A stretch of DNA of 64,000 nucleotides from Plectrocnemia conspersa (lineage: Eukaryota; Arthropoda; Insecta; Trichoptera; Polycentropodidae), in NCBI GenBank assembly GCA_009617715.1, contig VTFK01000013.1, positions 1,321,001 to 1,385,000 on the forward strand, read 5' to 3'. The position numbers were made by a program, and so were the translations under genes. The notes under the pieces were generated by a model. That model did no database searches. It was given only the letters and a program-made list of their open reading frames with translations, and had not been told where the DNA came from. Positions 59,921-64,000 of this stretch are shown in pieces (positions within the stretch are counted from its first letter, which is position 1; every line of letters begins with the position of its first letter).

Positions 59921-62900
59921 TGGTGAATTTAAGATTTAACGAAATAAAAACAACTCAATTGGATAATTTCTTCTTCGTCCATTATCTTGCCAATTGAGTA
60001 AAATGATCATCGACTTTTATATTGATTACTATAAGTATCATTACTTTCATAAGCCGGTGTTATAATTTGAGTAACTATTTAAATAATATAAAATTAAAAA
60101 TATTTTTATACGAGTTTTACATGTTACTATTTATTTGTCATTTCAAATTTGTAAACAACGTACAGTTTCAGAAGCCCAGCGGTATAATATACATATGATC
60201 TTATAAGATAACACACTAACACCTTAACAAGTTTATTGCCGACGGTGTTTCAGTCAATTAAAGTCGAGTAAACGCCAGTACGGTGTGGCCCAAAACGAAA
60301 CAAAAGTACTAAAACGCGTTCAACAATCGAATAAAACAATTACGTTTACCTTTTACTATTGTTTATTGTTATTTATAATTCATTCAATGGCGATAAATTA
60401 AAAGAGAAAGTGACGCTAACGATCGAACCTCCAAAGGTTAGATTTTAACGCGTGCCATTACGTTTCGATGCTTTAAATGCATAATAATATATAATTTTTC
60501 ACATTAGAAATTTAATAATTACTCACACAGCATGTGTGTAGTGTATTGCAACATGAGGTTAATGTATGTACAGTTAAATTGACCCGAAATTAATATTTAT
60601 AATGTGGTATGTTGTATGTTTAGCTGCGAGCGGCTAAACGTTGAATTTGCTCATATTGTATTGTACTTATTAAATTTATATTTATGTTATATAAGTAACA
60701 ACGAAGACTGCATATCGAAATAATTTATTGCTTCTATATAGCAAAATAGTATAATACAGTTGTACGCAGATGGGAAATAAAATGATATGTAGTCGACATT
60801 AATCTTGCGAGGGGCAAGATACGCTATTCTCTATGCAGAAATATGACTGAGAGGCTTAGCATAAATCTAGAAATATATTAAATATTGACAAACCACGTTT
60901 AATGCATCTTAGAGGCAGTATATCAAAGATATACATATACAGTTTATGTCACGTGATTTTGTTGACTGTGCGAAAAAATATTTACAATTACCTTTAACTT
61001 TTATTTGACGCATTTGAACTTCAAGGAATATTTTATAGTCGGTTAATAAAAATTTCATTACATCGCTTATTTATCATTTTAATTTTTTTTTAGTAACATC
61101 GAATTTAGGTTTTAAATCCGTTATAAATTAGCATTCTTATGCATGAATTCAAAACGGGTTGTAAAGCAGTAGAAACTGCTCATAAACTTGGCAATGTCTT
61201 TGTTGTGGTTACTGTTATGAAACTTAGATGCAATGGTGGATCTAAAAAAAATCAGATGAAGATGTTATAGGTAGTGCTTCTTTTCAAAAATGCAAAATGG
61301 TAATTCCTCACTTCTCGATAAATTTTATGGTTTATTAAAAATTCGCATAATATGATTTTTTATTAAAAAATAAGTTCATATTATAATATATGATTTAATC
61401 GGCTTTTTGTGTTGCATACATAAGATATTCTCTATGGGCTGAAGTAGCACATTATTAAATAATTTTATCAGTGAGATTTAGAAAATCAAGGTAAACCTAA
61501 CCTGTAATGATCACTATATAAAGATCTTCCAGACACAATAGAATTTATTAACTATTTTTTATTTTTTTATGTAATTCGGATGAGTAAGAAATAAGTAATT
61601 CTAAGGCTACAATTAGTTACATTAAAATTATAAATTATTATATAAATTATAAATACATTTAAAATATTGATTATTAAATTTCAAAACATCAAATAAGAAA
61701 AATTAAAAGCATAATATAAGGAAAACAAATGTATTATTTATTGTTTTAATTTTGTTTGATTAAATTTACAAAAATTCATTAAAAATATATTTTTTAATTT
61801 CTTTGTAATTATTCTTAGTTAATTTTGGCATCAATTTTTAAATGAAATATCATTAGACAATAAAAGTTTTATGACCGACTCTAAGAATAACGATTATAAA
61901 ACATTTCGTTTTAACTTCCATTGACATTTGGCGGTTAATAAAAATTAAAAATGCAATTTGCAATACTTAAAGAATTATTACATTAATAAATCTTTAGTAA
62001 AAATTCGTTCGTCGGCTTAATGATACAAAATTCAATGTTTTTATGTAAATGCTATAAATGTTTTTATTTTTTGAGACAAATTATCATGTGATTTTATTCT
62101 CATTTTAGTCAGTATTAAAATCATATCTCATATGATCATTTTTATTAAATTAATAATTATTTACTCGTATGCCTTAATACATGTTTTATTATTCTTCCCA
62201 TTAATTTATATTTAAATTATTAACTATCATATTTTTTACCTGCACAGATATTGTTATAAATCATGTTTTTTTAAATAATATTTTCATATTCCAATTTTTT
62301 TTATTTCTTGACGTTTTCTATTTCTCAAGAAATGAAACGTTATTAAAATTATTTGTAGTTGAAAACGGCAAAAAAAATTGTCAGTTGAATTAAAACCAGA
62401 CTATAAACGTAAAGCAGTAGTAATACAACAAGTTTAGACCATTTAAAATAACTAGGAAAATTATAAATGCTTCACAAATGGGTGCCGCACGAAAAAAAGC
62501 ATGATATTTTATGTTACAGAAACGATTTATATTTAAATAGTATCTTAATATGCGAAAAAAGTAAGACCCTTTTGATGACAATACAAGTCTCCATATTTAA
62601 CACACTAAAAATAAAATTTGCTAATCTGTGATCAGTATACTATACATATACAATAACTACATTTTTTAAACCCTGGTTAAACCATTACAGCTGAAAGTTT
62701 TTATTAAAAAATGGTCCAATTCTCTCCGTAGTGATCATGCACAATTTACCATTAAAAAATAAAATTATTTGAGCTATGAAATAATGCTATATCCATATTA
62801 TTTATCAGATATTTTGCTCACATATTTTTAAAAACTAAGTTGCTGTAAAAAAATACATTTCCAGATGATATGAACTTCAGAACTTCTGAAATTTATATCA

Positions 62901-64000
62901 TTGGAATAAAAAAAAAATTGTAGTGGATCGCAGAAATGAGTCGATTTAAATAGTGCTATTATTAAATCAAAACTAATAGCAACCTAATACTGAGGTGAAA
63001 ATTAATTTATATTATCTATTAACTAATTGTAAAATGTAGCAAAAAATAAAAAAAAAACATACATTTTATTGCACGATAGTTTTTTTTAATTTTTTTATGA
63101 ACGCAAAATTTTATTTCTGCATTTTCTCTCCGTATATTAGCAGTATTAATTTTCTTTCTACCCTTAAATTATCACTGTTTCTAGTAATAAATCTATGTAT
63201 GTCTTTATTTAAATATTACAAAAAAAAAAAATATTGGTAATGTCTCTCTAACATTTAACGATTCTAATACTACAATCATATATCTACAACTATTAAATAT
63301 ATTTTTAATAAAAAATGCAGTCATTGCAAATAAACAAGGAATTAATTGATAATTTTTTTATGTACTTACACTGAACATATTTCTCATATAAGTTGGTTGA
63401 AAAAAATATTAAGGCATTCTCTGCTAAAGCACACATTATATTTTACTGACTATGTATGGCATATTTATTATTATCATAATGATACATTTTAATCGTTTGA
63501 AGTCTTTTTATCTATTATAAAAGTTCTTGTCATATACCTAATTACGATGAAGCTGTATGAATATATTTTTTTTAATAAAGAATCGTTTTCTTTTGTAAGC
63601 AATTCTTAATATATAATATCTATTGTGCCTTATGCAATTATTTCAAGATCTGATTAAAAATGATTTATTTCCAAGCATCCAGCGGCGATAAGCGATGCGG
63701 TATCTTTTCGGACATTGTTCGCAAAAAATAATAGAGTGAAAGTCGAGTGCTTGATGAAGTAAGAACAAAAAAATAGATCGAGCTCAATTAATGACGATCA
63801 AATGGAAAATGTTGCAGCATAATGAGCGATTACTCATATCATTTGCGTTCAATTACCAAGAACAATAACATGGTTTTGTATGATGAATGATTTATACCTG
63901 TTGTTTGAATCATAGTACTTTTACTTTTGTGAATCGTTAGCTGACCGCGATATGGTACTAATACATATCAGTAAACTTGAACATATTTTTTATTTATATT
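59921..64000. other. Non-coding stretch to the window end
   Basis: AT-rich with no recognised gene. 60180-60470 is slightly GC-richer. Near 61530 'ccagacacaatagaat' repeats a string beside the SINE candidate at 13370. The last 350 bases rise a little in G+C but show no exon. Confidence 0.5.

Overview
The window looks like AT-rich nuclear DNA from an arthropod, most likely an insect. The base is strongly A+T biased, coding sequence is rare and split into short exons with GT..AG introns, and the transposable elements are typical animal types: hAT, piggyBac, Tigger/pogo, non-LTR retrotransposons and MITEs. I cannot place the order or species from sequence alone.

Host gene. Only one host gene can be supported, on the + strand. 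Exons at 7922-7958, 11328-11497 and 11947-12183 join in frame (phases 1 and 0) into 148 codons without a stop. The peptide is highly charged, rich in K, E, T and D. I do not recognise the family. A 34-codon ATG exon just upstream (7745-7846) would also join in frame, but across a 75-nt intron with a weak donor. The last exon ends in a strong donor (GTAAGT), so the gene continues. No clear next exon is visible in the remaining 51.8 kb, so most of the window is probably one very long intron or the intron plus intergenic DNA.

Layout. 1-7744: AT-rich DNA with one ~650-bp repeat copy (3737-4394) and hairpins. 7745-12183: the exons, with an intron holding a diverged tandem array and a MITE-headed repeat. 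12184-22499: repeats, a 232-bp foldback and two GC-richer islands. 22500-25915: a dead non-LTR element split by a complete hAT element with an 8-bp target duplication. 26160-29110: an island, then an antisense LINE remnant split by a shortened Tigger element. 29440-35060: dispersed repeats, a second foldback and hAT remnants. 37440-39292: a LINE with a 305-codon open reverse transcriptase. 41000-41335: a possible alternative 5' exon. 43980-45470: a diverged tandem array. 52330-53590: another antisense LINE piece with an internal duplication. 56089-57620: the MITE-headed family again. 57883-59916: a complete but broken piggyBac element. 59921-64000: nothing recognisable.

How it fits together. 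The scattered GC-richer islands, several with GAGAG/CTCTC runs, are the best candidates for regulatory DNA or alternative promoters of the surrounding gene. Nearly all the rest is layered mobile-element debris, where junctions and target duplications give the order of insertion. I saw no CRISPR array, rRNA, intact tRNA or clearly novel multi-gene system. The most unusual structures are the two long foldbacks, the MITE-headed composite family, two precursor-microRNA-like hairpins and the two diverged tandem arrays.
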